From CAYYGL01 sp964471235 (lineage in GTDB: Bacteria > Calditrichota > Calditrichia > RBG-13-44-9 > J075): a stretch of DNA of 22,388 bases. The notes below the pieces were generated by a model. The model searched no databases, was not told the origin of the DNA, and saw only the letters and a list, made by a program, of their open reading frames with translations. A program made the position numbers and the translations under genes. The DNA lies in the NCBI GenBank assembly GCA_964471235.1, contig CAYYGL010000071.1, positions 1-22,388 of the forward strand. Reading direction: 5' to 3'. Numbering within the stretch: position 1 is the stretch's first letter; each line of letters opens with the position of its first letter. Below are positions 8,688 to 17,628 of this stretch, piece by piece.

Positions 8688-9419
8688 TTAATGAACACCA
8701 TTGGTTTGAACATTTATCCGGGATGCCGGAAACGGGGTTGTATAATTGGTATATCCACGGTAAACCGTAAACACCCCAAGAATAAATACCAGAACCGTGG
8801 CAATCTTAAAAACGTTACTGCGGAACTTTGCCGAGACCATATTGGCGCTTATGCCCACTGCAAGCATGGCTGGCAGGGTTCCCAATCCGAAGAACAACAT
8901 GGTCAGCATGCCGGCGTTGGCAGAGCCGGTAGAAGCGGCTTTTGCTCCGGCAGCATAAACCAATCCGCAGGGAATTAAGCCGTTTAACAAGCCCAGCAAA
9001 AATACATTACGTCGATTTAACCGCTGAAAAAATTTCCCCATTACTTTTTTAAAAGCGCCGTACCCCGGCAAATTATTGCTAAAAGTTGCCGGAATCCAAC
9101 CGCCAATCTCCAGGGCGATCAAAATCATCAGCACCCCGGCAACAAGCTGCAACACCCCCTGAAAGCGATGCAACCCCACAACCACGCGCATCACCTCCCC
9201 GGCGAGACCAAACAGGTAACCCAACAGGCTATACGTAATAATCCTGCCAAAATTATACAACAGATGTGGGGATAGTGTATGAAGGAGTTGCGGAACCCGT
9301 AGCGGCTGAGCGGTATTCAGTTTCAGGCTGTAGGCAACCACAAAACCGCCGCACATGCCAATGCAATGCCCGAAGCTGCTGAAAAATCCAATCAAAAAAA
9401 TTGCCCAGTATTCTAACAT
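8688..9419 (-). CDS. TauE/SafE-like membrane protein of the COG2836 type, probable copper/oxidase assembly role
   Basis: This 243-residue polytopic membrane protein has about six helices. It carries the two cysteine motifs of the COG2836 group: HCIGMCGG (C19, C23) in the first helix and NGLIPCGLVY (C151) in a later helix. Automatic annotation usually calls such proteins sulfite exporter TauE/SafE. Their cysteines and regular linkage to cbb3 genes suggest metal or thiol transfer instead. In Bacteroidota a member of this group often follows ccoH. Here it lies upstream of ccoI and 84 bases after the TPR gene. The ATG has no strong ribosome binding site. Family placement is sure; the function is inferred. 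Confidence 0.8.
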   Translation of the reverse strand: MLEYWAIFLIGFFSSFGHCIGMCGGFVVAYSLKLNTAQPLRVPQLLHTLSPHLLYNFGRIITYSLLGYLFGLAGEVMRVVVGLHRFQGVLQLVAGVLMILIALEIGGWIPATFSNNLPGYGAFKKVMGKFFQRLNRRNVFLLGLLNGLIPCGLVYAAGAKAASTGSANAGMLTMLFFGLGTLPAMLAVGISANMVSAKFRSNVFKIATVLVFILGVFTVYRGYTNYTTPFPASRINVQTNGVH

Positions 9420-9503
9420 AATTCCGGGAGATGGTTTCGGGACAGCGATGGTTTTGTCGGAGGGCTGAAATACAAATCATCGCTGCCCCAATTTTTTATC
9501 CGA

Positions 9504-10811
9504 TTATTGAATCCATTTATAGCAAGGGTCTGTCAATTTTTGGCGGTTGTTGTGGAGGAATATTTCTTCCTGAGTTCTTTTAAACGGTTCCAACATTTTA
9601 ATACGGTTTCTGGCAGAGGAAGCGACATTGGGATCACGTTTAACCGCTTTTTGGTATTCAGCAATTGCTCGTTCAAACACCAATTTGTCATCATAAGTAT
9701 ATCCCGGTTTCCCTCTTTTGCCGGAACAATAGCTGACTGCGTTCTCATAAATACTCCCCATCACCATATATGCCAACCCGTAATGAGAGTTGATGTTGAG
9801 TGCTTTGCGCACGTAAGAGCGAGCGGTAGTGAAATCGTTTAATCGGGAATATGCATCGGCTAAAGAACAGAGGGTGTTCAGACTTTTGGGAGCGACCTTG
9901 AGTATCTTTTTATATTCCCGGATGGCCTTTCGGTGCTGTTCCAACCCTTCGTAGGAGCGGGCAATGTAGGACATTGCTTCCACGTTTTTGGGATCTTGAA
10001 CGACAATGGCTCGAAAAGCCCGAATGGCTTTTTTGTATTGATTGGCTTCAAAAGCGGCTTTGCCAAACAAGCGAGCATTGGAAACATTGGTGGTATCCAA
10101 CAAAAAAGCTTTTTCCAATGCTTCCAGCGAGTTCATTCCAAAGGCATCCATCATGTGAGCCAGCAGAGTTTGTGCCTCGACATCTTTTGGATCCAGTTCA
10201 ACGACCTTCTGCTGGGCATCAACGGCTCGCTCGTCATTCACCTGGAAATACAGTTGCGCCAGTACACTCCAGTAATTTTTTAACACCTTCGGGTCTTTCG
10301 GCTGCGCGGCAATAAGAGCTTCATAATGAGGGATGGCGCAGCGAGGTCTTCCCAGGGTTTGTTGAATTTGAGCTGCCTGGTAATGAAGGGTCGTATAGTT
10401 CGGAAATCTTTGTAACCCCCGGGTAATAACAATTAAAGCGCTGTCACTATAATTAAAATGAAGATAACAGTCTACTAATTTTGAATAGGCAATTTTGAAA
10501 GTCCCCAGGGAATCGTTAACGATCACTTTCCAATAGTATGGGATGGCATCTTTGTAATTTTCCGGGTTGTCGCCATATTTGGCTAATTTGTAATATTCCC
10601 GGGCATAGTTGTACCATATTCCAAGTTGTTGCGGATCGAGGTGGGCGACTTTTTGCTGGTCATAAACGGTCGTAAGTGTTTCCGGGGTACAGGTAACTTG
10701 TTCCGGTTCCTCAAAATCTTCTTCCTGCGCTAAGACGGTTTGAACCATCATTCCCGTAATAAATGTCAATAGAATTATCACCAATCCTGGTTTCAGAGAT
10801 TTCATTTTCAC
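9504..10811 (-). CDS. exported tetratricopeptide-repeat protein
   Basis: This 435-residue protein begins with a signal peptide (about residues 1-28, ending TVLAQ). The mature part consists mostly of TPR-like helical pairs between about residues 60 and 400, with the spacing of Ala, Gly, Tyr and Pro expected of TPRs. It is best read as a periplasmic scaffold. Such proteins often help to assemble or position envelope complexes, but no partner can be read from the sequence. GGGAGG stands 11 bases before the ATG. It lies 24 bases after the YceI-like gene and 84 bases before the COG2836-like gene, probably one transcript. Confidence 0.82.
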   Translation of the reverse strand: MKMKSLKPGLVIILLTFITGMMVQTVLAQEEDFEEPEQVTCTPETLTTVYDQQKVAHLDPQQLGIWYNYAREYYKLAKYGDNPENYKDAIPYYWKVIVNDSLGTFKIAYSKLVDCYLHFNYSDSALIVITRGLQRFPNYTTLHYQAAQIQQTLGRPRCAIPHYEALIAAQPKDPKVLKNYWSVLAQLYFQVNDERAVDAQQKVVELDPKDVEAQTLLAHMMDAFGMNSLEALEKAFLLDTTNVSNARLFGKAAFEANQYKKAIRAFRAIVVQDPKNVEAMSYIARSYEGLEQHRKAIREYKKILKVAPKSLNTLCSLADAYSRLNDFTTARSYVRKALNINSHYGLAYMVMGSIYENAVSYCSGKRGKPGYTYDDKLVFERAIAEYQKAVKRDPNVASSARNRIKMLEPFKRTQEEIFLHNNRQKLTDPCYKWIQ

Positions 10812-10835
10812 AATGTCCTCCCGCTCATTTTTTCT

Positions 10836-11462
10836 TTATTCGCGCATTAGATTTGCTTGAATATTTAGTCTGACATAATAAGAGATTCGAAATCCACCTT
10901 TTTCCAGTACATCTCCCCATACCAAACCGTACTCATTGCGATACAACAATCCTTTACCGGTAAATGAGATGTAATCTAAGTCAGGGGAATCTAAGGGTTT
11001 GCCAGAGTATGTAAATTCCAACTCCACCGGTTTGGTAACATCCTTAATGGTTAAATCGCCAATCACTTTATAGGTTTTATCGCCAGTCTTTTTGAAAGAA
11101 GTACTTTTGAATGTCATCAAGGGGTATTTTTCAACATCAAAGAAACTTGAGGAGCGCAAGTAGGCGTCCCGGGCTTTGCTGCCGGTATCCACACTTTTCA
11201 CCCGGATGGTCACTTCCACCTGGCTGTCTGAAAAATCCTTTTTGCCGGGGATAAATTTAATGTCATAGTCTTTAAACTGTCCCCGGGTGGAACCCAGGGT
11301 GAAATCTTCTCCGGCATCGGAAATTTCCGATAAGGCAATCACATGGTCTACCTCAAATGCAATGGATGAATGGGGTTTATCTACCATCCATGTCTCCTGG
11401 GATAAAATATCGGTTGTCAGGCTAAGCATCGCCGTCATTACAATGAAAATCAGCAATCGCAT
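10836..11462 (-). CDS. YceI family periplasmic lipocalin-like protein
   Basis: This 208-residue protein has a signal peptide (about residues 1-21) and then the YceI domain. The opening WMVDKPHSSIAFEVDH is the family's first strand. The conserved SFFDVEKYPLMTFKSTS and the following GDLTIKDVTKPVELEF are also clear. YceI proteins form a lipocalin-like barrel that binds isoprenoid or fatty-acid-like ligands; their physiological role is poorly known, but they are common beside respiratory genes. AAGGAG precedes the ATG. It is the first gene of the YceI - TPR - COG2836 group. Confidence 0.9.
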   Translation of the reverse strand: MRLLIFIVMTAMLSLTTDILSQETWMVDKPHSSIAFEVDHVIALSEISDAGEDFTLGSTRGQFKDYDIKFIPGKKDFSDSQVEVTIRVKSVDTGSKARDAYLRSSSFFDVEKYPLMTFKSTSFKKTGDKTYKVIGDLTIKDVTKPVELEFTYSGKPLDSPDLDYISFTGKGLLYRNEYGLVWGDVLEKGGFRISYYVRLNIQANLMRE

Positions 11463-11797
11463 CGTTTTCTCCTTTTTATCTAAAATTTCAAGTTGTTGGT
11501 ATCAAAAAGCACGGTTCATTTCCGGAAAAAGTGAACCTTTTGCAAGCCGGAGGATTTATTCCCCGGCTCTGCGTTCTAATCTTACTAATGTTCAGGTAAT
11601 AATTTCCAGCATTTTTTTTATTTCTTGGAGAGGTTAAATGCCCGGGGACTCTGCTGATAACCTGTATTGGTTTCCATTGAACATGCTTTGAGGGGGGGCA
11701 AGCCGGGCATGAGGCAGGATTGGGATACGACCGGCAAGGATGCCGGGCCGGTCGTATAAACAAGAGTAATGCTCCCATTATCCTCCGCAGGAGAAAG
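11463..11797. other. intergenic region between the sulfur operon 1 end and yceI
   Basis: These 335 bases hold three inverted repeats. They are GGTTCA/TGAACC (11513-11537) with a TTTCCGGAAA centre, AGCCGG/CCGGCT (11545-11568), and the perfect 11-bp stem listed at 11725-11757. On the minus strand, TTGATA and TAGATA 17 bases apart (about 11474-11502) resemble a promoter, but they sit so close to the yceI ribosome binding site that I doubt them. No gene is supported. Confidence 0.5.
11725..11757 (-). terminator. 3' hairpin after sulfur operon 1
   Basis: ATACGACCGGC (11725-11735) pairs perfectly with GCCGGTCGTAT (11747-11757), with an 11-base loop. It starts 41 bases past the rhodanese-like stop codon. 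The stem is stable, but no U-tract follows on either strand. It is either a non-canonical terminator or a 3'-end stabiliser. Confidence 0.45.
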
Positions 11798-12436
11798 TTA
11801 ACAGCCCTCATCAGCCGTTTTGGTTTTCCGACGTATTATTTTTTTTCGGTGCCTTGGCTGTGGTTGAGATGATTGAGCTGTTTGTACCGCTATCCCGCCA
11901 TTATTAAAGAACCTGGATGCCGCAATCCGAAACTGGTAGCGAGATACTTCATCATTCGATGCCAGATCTCCGGGCGGGTGAGGATTGAGAATCGCTCGCG
12001 CCCAATAATTCATACCGCCTTCCATCACATAGGTATTGATCCCCAACTCCTTCAACATCACCCAGGCCTGAGATGCGTAAGTGCTTCCGTTGGAATACAA
12101 AATGATGTTGTACTGCTCGTCATTGAGCAATTCCAGATTTTCTTTATCAAACAATTTTGCCAGGGGGATGTTAATAGCGTCCGGCAAGTGATATTGCTGG
12201 TATTCATCCGGAGTTCGTAAATCCACTAACAATAAATCCGGTCTTTTATCAATAACCCAGGCTGCCACATCTTCGGGTGTGACATACGCAGTTCGGCTGA
12301 TGATGGTAGCGGTTAATTCTTTGGGAGAAAAATTGGAGGGTCTGCGCAACCCTGCCGGAGAAATGGCTAAAAAGGCTCCCAGAATGATTAAAAGCAGTAC
12401 ACCGAATCGTCGATTAATCACAGATTCTAAAGCCAT
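11798..12436 (-). CDS. membrane-anchored rhodanese-like protein lacking the active-site Cys, with C-terminal DEGC tail
   Basis: This 212-residue protein has an N-terminal membrane anchor (about residues 11-28), a rhodanese domain (about 52-145) and a long C-terminal extension. The rhodanese fold is shown by VDLRTPDEYQQYHLPDAINIP and MLKELGINTYVMEGGMNYW. The catalytic Cys normally found after IILY is Ser115 (YSNGSTYASQAW), so the usual sulfurtransferase chemistry at that site is lost. The tail is polar and basic (QPQPRHRKKIIRRK) and ends TADEGC. Cys212 is the only cysteine and the last residue. By the positive-inside rule the domain is probably periplasmic. It is the last gene of sulfur operon 1. 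AGAGGT precedes the ATG. Confidence 0.88.
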   Translation of the reverse strand: MALESVINRRFGVLLLIILGAFLAISPAGLRRPSNFSPKELTATIISRTAYVTPEDVAAWVIDKRPDLLLVDLRTPDEYQQYHLPDAINIPLAKLFDKENLELLNDEQYNIILYSNGSTYASQAWVMLKELGINTYVMEGGMNYWARAILNPHPPGDLASNDEVSRYQFRIAASRFFNNGGIAVQTAQSSQPQPRHRKKIIRRKTKTADEGC

Positions 12437-12475
12437 TTTGTTAACCTCTTGTGTTTTAATTTTCAGTCAAAAAGA

Positions 12476-13120
12476 TTAACGGGAAGCCGGTACGGCATCT
12501 CCCGGGGAAGCGGATGGCTGTTGGGAAGCTTCCGGGGGTTCAGAGAATTTTCGCTCCAGTACTTCGGCTCCCCAGAACATGCCCAGTGCCATTAAAATAA
12601 CCAGAAAAGCAATCACTCCCGGTCGAAGACTCAACCAGTCACTTAGGGTAACATTTCCCAGGTATCCACTTTGGGTAAAATTCTGGATCGAGGGGAACAC
12701 TTCCCCATAGATGAACATTCCCAGCAACATACCGGCAACATAGAAGAAGCCGTCAATTTTGCCGATGGCGCTGGCAACCATGGAAGTGCCCGGGCAGTAT
12801 CCGCCCAGCACAAACCCGAAGCCCATGATGACGCCGCCGGCAATCTGCGAATACAGGTAAGTGGGATTCAGATAAATCCGGGATAAATCCAGAATATCTG
12901 CCAGGTTGAGGTATAACAAGCCGACCATGGCAACCACGATTGCAGTAAACATGACTTTTAACACGGTCATATCCCGAAAGTAAAATTGCAGTGCTAATTT
13001 TCGGGAACTACTAAACCCGGCTCTTTCCAGGGTAAAACCAAACAGAATACCCAGGGCAAAAGCAATTACCAGGCTGGTTTCAAACCCGAAATAGCCATAT
13101 TTATAAAGTGGTGCGAACAT
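12476..13120 (-). CDS. YeeE/YedE (TsuA-type) sulfur transporter, C-terminal half, Cys form
   Basis: This 214-residue membrane protein corresponds to the second half of YeeE/YedE transporters. TsuA of this family is an established thiosulfate importer that uses conserved cysteines along its path. Key features are GFTLERAGFSSSRKL near residues 28-41, GGYCPGTS with C109, then IGKIDGFFYVAGML. Five to six helices are visible. The first half is encoded by the gene just before it, so the transporter is split into two chains. The ribosome binding site is strong (AAGGAG, six bases before ATG). It is a close paralogue of the gene at 18263-18889, which has TGA at the C109 codon. Confidence 0.92.
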   Translation of the reverse strand: MFAPLYKYGYFGFETSLVIAFALGILFGFTLERAGFSSSRKLALQFYFRDMTVLKVMFTAIVVAMVGLLYLNLADILDLSRIYLNPTYLYSQIAGGVIMGFGFVLGGYCPGTSMVASAIGKIDGFFYVAGMLLGMFIYGEVFPSIQNFTQSGYLGNVTLSDWLSLRPGVIAFLVILMALGMFWGAEVLERKFSEPPEASQQPSASPGDAVPASR

Positions 13121-13168
13121 TTTTTCTCCTTTCTTTTTTCTTGGATTAGGGGGATGGAACTGAGCCGT

Positions 13169-13687
13169 TTAAATCCATTGTTTCCGTACAAAATAAGCAA
13201 TCGCATAAGCAGCAACAAACATGACCATCATGAATGCCCAGCTTCCCAAAGCCAGGGTGGCACCGCCGCTAAGCGCTTGTCCGCTGGTGCATCCTTTGGC
13301 TAAACGTGCTCCAAATCCCATCAATCCACCGCCTAAAAAGGCTAAAATCCATCTGCCGCGGACAGAAATTCGTGGTCCTTTATCCGTTCGAAACTTTAAC
13401 CGACCGGCTAAGGCACCGGATAAAAAGCCTCCGACGATTACCCCTAAAATTTCAAAAACCAGAAAATCTTTTAAGGGGTTTTTTTCTCCGCCGGCGTATT
13501 TGGCAAAATAGGGGTTGTGATCTACATGCCCGGCATCCAGTTTATCTACCACATAAGTGACGGTTCGCATCACTCCCCCGGAAGCACCCAGGCCGCGTCC
13601 CATCAGAAAAAAAGTTGCCAACAAGACCAACCCCAGCATAAAGCCGGCGGCATAAGGTGACCAATATTTTTCTTTCTCGGGTTTCAT
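13169..13687 (-). CDS. YeeE/YedE (TsuA-type) sulfur transporter, N-terminal half
   Basis: This 172-residue membrane protein has about four helices and matches the first half of YeeE/YedE transporters. The diagnostic GARLAKGCTSGQALSGGATLALGSW contains C133, the equivalent of the conserved pore cysteine in TsuA. Residues 10-172 align with the C-terminal 165 residues or so of the fusion protein at 18886-20364. A strong ribosome binding site (AAAGGAG) precedes the ATG. It follows the NrfD-like gene and precedes the C-half, and both halves are needed for a full transporter. A likely role is moving thiosulfate or a related sulfur species across the inner membrane next to the Psr-like enzyme. Confidence 0.91.
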   Translation of the reverse strand: MKPEKEKYWSPYAAGFMLGLVLLATFFLMGRGLGASGGVMRTVTYVVDKLDAGHVDHNPYFAKYAGGEKNPLKDFLVFEILGVIVGGFLSGALAGRLKFRTDKGPRISVRGRWILAFLGGGLMGFGARLAKGCTSGQALSGGATLALGSWAFMMVMFVAAYAIAYFVRKQWI

Positions 13688-13718
13688 TGCCGCATCTCCT
13701 TTTAATTAGGTCGTATTA

Positions 13719-14660
13719 TTAAAATGTCCAGTGGCTTAATTGCCCCGCCTGAACGATAATAAATCGAAGTATTAAGCCCCCAATCAGCACAAACAGTGAG
13801 GGCACCCGAGTGGGGGTTATCTTTCCCCGGACTTCCAATAGTTCCGCCAGTGCCGGTAAAATTAATCCCAATCCGAAAACGAATACCCAAAAACCGGCAG
13901 TATAGGGACCTCCCAAAAACATTTTTGCAGCTTCTATTTTTTGCTGGGTAGAGGCTAAAAAGCCCATGAACATGTGAATAATTAAAAAGACCTCCACCCC
14001 GATAGCCATCACGTCAATTTGGTTGAGAAGATGCTTTTCCCGATGATTTTTAGACAGCAAAATGTTTAATGCTACCCCGGTGGAAAGCCCGGATACCAGG
14101 AACAGCGGACCAAGGATAGAGGTATTCCAGAGAGGACGGGCATTAAAGGCACTTAATAAGATTCCGGTGTACATCCCTAACAAAATTGAATAAAGCATGA
14201 CAATCCAGGCAACAATTTTACCGTTTTTCTGGAAAAACGTAACTCCCGTCCTTAACCAGTGGTATCGCCACTTCCAGTTTGGGAGAACATGTTCAATGTG
14301 CATGGCAGCCCAGATGATGCTGAGGGGAAAGATTGCTGCCAGCGTCCAGGAACCCCAGGACATGGGAGACTGGAGCCGAATATTGGTATAAAAACGAAAC
14401 ACATGAAGTTTATATTCCAGGTCTAAAAAGAGCGCCAGCAGCCCCAGGGCTAATAAAATGGGCGCCAACAATGGTGTCACCCGTACGATGGTTTTTAACT
14501 CATCCGCCTTGCCGCGAATGTAATAGAGAGTGGAGAAGAATAAGATACCACTGACCAGCCCACCGATAAACAAATAGACTGGTATCTGCCATCCCCAAAT
14601 ACTTAAGTGGGGATCGATTAAATGCATATTGCGACCACTGGTGATGGTTATCTCTCGCAT
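13719..14660 (-). CDS. NrfD/PsrC-family membrane subunit
   Basis: This 313-residue polytopic membrane protein with about eight or nine helices belongs to the NrfD/PsrC family. The opening LIDPHLSIWGWQIPVYLFIGGLVSG and the later LGGPYTAGFWVFVFGLGLILPALAEL are typical. Such subunits have no haem; they bind a quinone and pass electrons to or from the ferredoxin subunit. The start at 14660 is preferred to the ATG at 14672, because GGAG stands six bases before it. The gene follows the ferredoxin subunit at once and is 31 bases before the transporter N-half. With its two upstream neighbours it makes a Psr/Phs/Soe-like complex; the direction of electron flow cannot be told from the sequence. Confidence 0.92.
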   Translation of the reverse strand: MREITITSGRNMHLIDPHLSIWGWQIPVYLFIGGLVSGILFFSTLYYIRGKADELKTIVRVTPLLAPILLALGLLALFLDLEYKLHVFRFYTNIRLQSPMSWGSWTLAAIFPLSIIWAAMHIEHVLPNWKWRYHWLRTGVTFFQKNGKIVAWIVMLYSILLGMYTGILLSAFNARPLWNTSILGPLFLVSGLSTGVALNILLSKNHREKHLLNQIDVMAIGVEVFLIIHMFMGFLASTQQKIEAAKMFLGGPYTAGFWVFVFGLGLILPALAELLEVRGKITPTRVPSLFVLIGGLILRFIIVQAGQLSHWTF

Positions 14661-14676
14661 GACACACTCCATTTTT

Positions 14677-15213
14677 TCAAATTAAGTAAAACACTTTCGG
14701 TTTTGTACCGGCTTCCGGCAATAAGGTATGATAAGGTCGGGTTTTTAATAACTTGCTTACCTCACTGTCCGGATCATCCAGGTCGCCGAAATGCAGACAA
14801 TGGGTGGGGCAGACCTCCACACAAGCCGGGTCTCGTCCTTCTTTTACCCGATGAATGCAAAAAGTACATTTATCTACATACCCTTCCGGATGTACGAATC
14901 GGGCGTCATAAGGGCAGGAAGCAATGCAGGCTTTGCAACCGGTGCATTCGTCATGATCCACCAGCACAATGCCGCCCACTTCCACATGACTGGCGCCGGT
15001 GGGGCAGCAACGTACGCAAGGCGGATTCTCACAATGATTGCAGCGTTCGGAACGAATCTCCATCTGCAAATGCGGGAACTCCCCGCGGACGTCCTGCACA
15101 ATCCAATCCCGGCAATATCCTTCCGGCACATTGTTTTCCGTTTCACAGGCAACCACGCAATCGGCGCAGCCCACACAGCGTTTGGTGTCTATAACCATTG
15201 CATATCGTGCCAT
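14677..15213 (-). CDS. 4Fe-4S ferredoxin subunit of a Psr/Phs-like molybdoenzyme
   Basis: The chosen start gives 178 residues. Sixteen cysteines fall into four [4Fe-4S] groups: CVGCADCVVAC, CNHCENPPCVRCC, CTGCKACIASC and CTFC...CVEVC. This is the DmsB/PsrB pattern, an electron relay between the molybdenum subunit and the membrane subunit. An open frame extends upstream to 15303, but GGAGG six bases before the ATG at 15213 and the family N-terminus (MARYAMVIDTKRC) fix the start. It has no C-terminal membrane anchor, unlike its paralogue at 20357-21088, which fits its pairing with an NrfD-type partner. Confidence 0.94.
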   Translation of the reverse strand: MARYAMVIDTKRCVGCADCVVACETENNVPEGYCRDWIVQDVRGEFPHLQMEIRSERCNHCENPPCVRCCPTGASHVEVGGIVLVDHDECTGCKACIASCPYDARFVHPEGYVDKCTFCIHRVKEGRDPACVEVCPTHCLHFGDLDDPDSEVSKLLKTRPYHTLLPEAGTKPKVFYLI

Positions 15214-15268
15214 TGATGCCTCCAATAAGGTTCTGTAAAGTTCTCTTACGCTAAGGATCGATTTCTTC

Positions 15269-17515
15269 TTATGCCAAAACCGAAGCTTTTTCAATTTTAA
15301 CAAAGTTAACCCGCATCCCGGTACCGCCCATGATCGGATCTACCTTAACCCGGGTAATCAATTGATTGTCACTGGCTCCTTTCAGGTATGCCCGAGTTAA
15401 GCGTTTATCCGTTCTGCCAAAACCGTGTACCATAAACACACAATCGTGGCGAATTCGTTGGGTGACTTTGGCTTTTACTTTGTTGCTGCGTACCCCATCC
15501 TGGTTTACCAATACCACATACTCTCCATTCTTAATCCCCAACAGCCGGGCAACCCGGGCATTAATCCAAACCTCGTTTTCTTTCATGGTCTGGTGAAGGA
15601 TGGGATTGTTGGAAGTGCGAGTGAACGTATGGGTCGGCGCCCTGCCGTATAAGAGTCGGAAGTAGCCTTCCGGCGGCTCTTCATGATGGGTGTAGCGCGG
15701 AATCGGATCAAATCCGTAATCGGCTAATGTTTGCGAGTAAAGTTCGATCTTACCACTGGGAGTGTTGAACTGCGGTTCAATCCCTTCTTCAAAATAAAGG
15801 GGATAACGGTCTTTCAGTACCAGCACCCCTTTTGATTTCATCTCCTCCAGGCTGGAGCCAATCCCTTTTAACCGGGTGTCCAGGTATTCCTCGATATCTT
15901 TCCAGGGGAAATATTTTTCCAAGCCTAACTTCTTCCCCAGTTCCCGGGCAATCCACCAACTGGGTTTGGAATTAAAGCGCGGTTCAAATGCCGGGGCTCT
16001 TAAGGCAATTGCCGGAACCCGGTTGGGGAGAATCCGCAGGTCATCATATCGTTCCAGATAGGTGCATTCCGGCAGCACCACATCGGCATACCCGGTGATT
16101 TCTGCCGGCATAATGTCGATTGCCACCAGTAGATCAAGATTTTGAATGGCTTTTATAGTTTTTTGTGGTTGCGGCAAGGTGTGCAATAAATTAGTGCCGT
16201 AAACTATCCAGCCTTTAAACGAACAATCTAATTCAGGAGTAGGAATGGTCGCATCACAAATTCCCTGTGATAAAATTAAACTTGCCAGGGGATACACATC
16301 CGGAAAGACGTCCCGCCAGGTTCTTTTAGGTTTGGGATAGGGCGGGTAAGGATATTTAGGCACGTGAGCTTTGTTGGCATAATAAAAGCCGCCGCGTCTG
16401 CCCCAGCTTCCCAACAGGGCATTCAAAATTGCCCCGGCACGGCTGCGCTGGGTATCATCCCCATACCAGGTGACATGCCGCCCGGGATGAACAATGGTAG
16501 CCGGTTTATGACGCGCCATCTCCCGGGCAGTTTCCCGGATTAATGCCGGTTCGATGGTGGTGATGGGATATGCCCATTCCGGGGTATACTCTTTAACCGA
16601 CTCTTTTAATTTATCAAACCCGATGGTGTATTTTCGAACATATTCCTCGTCGTATAACTTTTCTTCAATGATAACATGGATCCAGGCTAACAGAAGTGCC
16701 AGGTCGGTTGCCGGGCGGATGGGCAGCCAGTATTTGGATTTGCTGGCAGCCACGGAATAACGCGGGTCAACGGTAATGATAGTTGCCCCGTGACCCACCG
16801 CTTCGGCAAATTCCTGCACCTGGGTGTTGTGCATATTTTCCCCGATATGACTGCCAATCAACACCAGGCACTGGGTGTTCCGGATATCGGTTCGTTCCGG
16901 CGAGGAAACGCCCTCCCCAAAGGTGAGGGTGTAGGCTTCTTCCCGGGGACCGCGGCACTGGGCGTAAGAGGGGGCGGCAATATTATTGGAGCCGAATGCC
17001 CGCAGGAGATGTTTAAAGAATTTCCCCCCGGACCCATGGGAAAACAGGGCGACACATTCCGGACCATGTTCTTCGGCAATCTGTTTCATCTTTTCGGCAA
17101 TGTATTCCAGAGCTTCATCCCAGGTTGCCTCGCGAAAGGTCTGCTTCCCCCGCACCTCGGTGCGAATCAACGGGGTTTTTAATCGATCGTTATCCAGATA
17201 GGCACCGATGCCGCCGGTACCCCGGGGACACAGCCGTCCATGACAGTTGGGATCAGCCGGATTCCCGGTGATCTTCCAGGGCTTGCCATCAATCGTATGT
17301 ACCCAACCGGCGCATTGCCAGAAACACATCTCACAAACCGTGGGGGTTAACTCAATTTTACCGGGAATCGGCCCGGTTAATGCCGGTTCGGGAAATGGCG
17401 CCTTCCGATGAGACCCGTTTGAGAAGGATTTGGCAAGTGTACTCCCCAGGGCAACACCACCCAGCCCCAGGCCACTGATTTTAATAAATTCTCGTCTGGA
17501 AAATTTTTTCGCCAT
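15269..17515 (-). CDS. Tat-exported molybdopterin oxidoreductase catalytic subunit (PsrA/PhsA-like)
   Basis: This 748-residue enzyme of the DMSO reductase superfamily carries a twin-arginine signal (SRREFIKISG, residues 6-15) and is therefore periplasmic. The N-terminal [4Fe-4S] site is C61, C64, C68 and C96 (CEMCFWQC...CPRG). C187 in YAQCRGPREE is the likely molybdenum ligand, as in Cys-ligated sulfur and arsenic oxyanion enzymes. The C-terminal molybdopterin dinucleotide domain contains YGRAPTHTFTRTSNNP and GGTGMRVN. The substrate is probably a sulfur compound (polysulfide, thiosulfate, tetrathionate or sulfite), as the linked YeeE/YedE and rhodanese genes suggest. AAGGAA precedes the ATG. 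It lacks the C-terminal cysteine tail that its paralogue at the window edge carries. Confidence 0.92.
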   Translation of the reverse strand: MAKKFSRREFIKISGLGLGGVALGSTLAKSFSNGSHRKAPFPEPALTGPIPGKIELTPTVCEMCFWQCAGWVHTIDGKPWKITGNPADPNCHGRLCPRGTGGIGAYLDNDRLKTPLIRTEVRGKQTFREATWDEALEYIAEKMKQIAEEHGPECVALFSHGSGGKFFKHLLRAFGSNNIAAPSYAQCRGPREEAYTLTFGEGVSSPERTDIRNTQCLVLIGSHIGENMHNTQVQEFAEAVGHGATIITVDPRYSVAASKSKYWLPIRPATDLALLLAWIHVIIEEKLYDEEYVRKYTIGFDKLKESVKEYTPEWAYPITTIEPALIRETAREMARHKPATIVHPGRHVTWYGDDTQRSRAGAILNALLGSWGRRGGFYYANKAHVPKYPYPPYPKPKRTWRDVFPDVYPLASLILSQGICDATIPTPELDCSFKGWIVYGTNLLHTLPQPQKTIKAIQNLDLLVAIDIMPAEITGYADVVLPECTYLERYDDLRILPNRVPAIALRAPAFEPRFNSKPSWWIARELGKKLGLEKYFPWKDIEEYLDTRLKGIGSSLEEMKSKGVLVLKDRYPLYFEEGIEPQFNTPSGKIELYSQTLADYGFDPIPRYTHHEEPPEGYFRLLYGRAPTHTFTRTSNNPILHQTMKENEVWINARVARLLGIKNGEYVVLVNQDGVRSNKVKAKVTQRIRHDCVFMVHGFGRTDKRLTRAYLKGASDNQLITRVKVDPIMGGTGMRVNFVKIEKASVLA

Positions 17516-17628
17516 GAGAACTTCCTTTGTGTTTGAATTCTATTCGTTTCCTTCCGAGATCAAGGAACACAGTATCATATCTTCACTGGAAAGCAGGAAA
17601 AGTCACACCCATCATTCCTTTATTCCTA

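Noticed and set aside
11488..11811. Minus-strand open frame between the rhodanese-like gene and yceI
   Set aside because: It runs through three inverted repeats, overlaps the rhodanese-like stop region and resembles no family.
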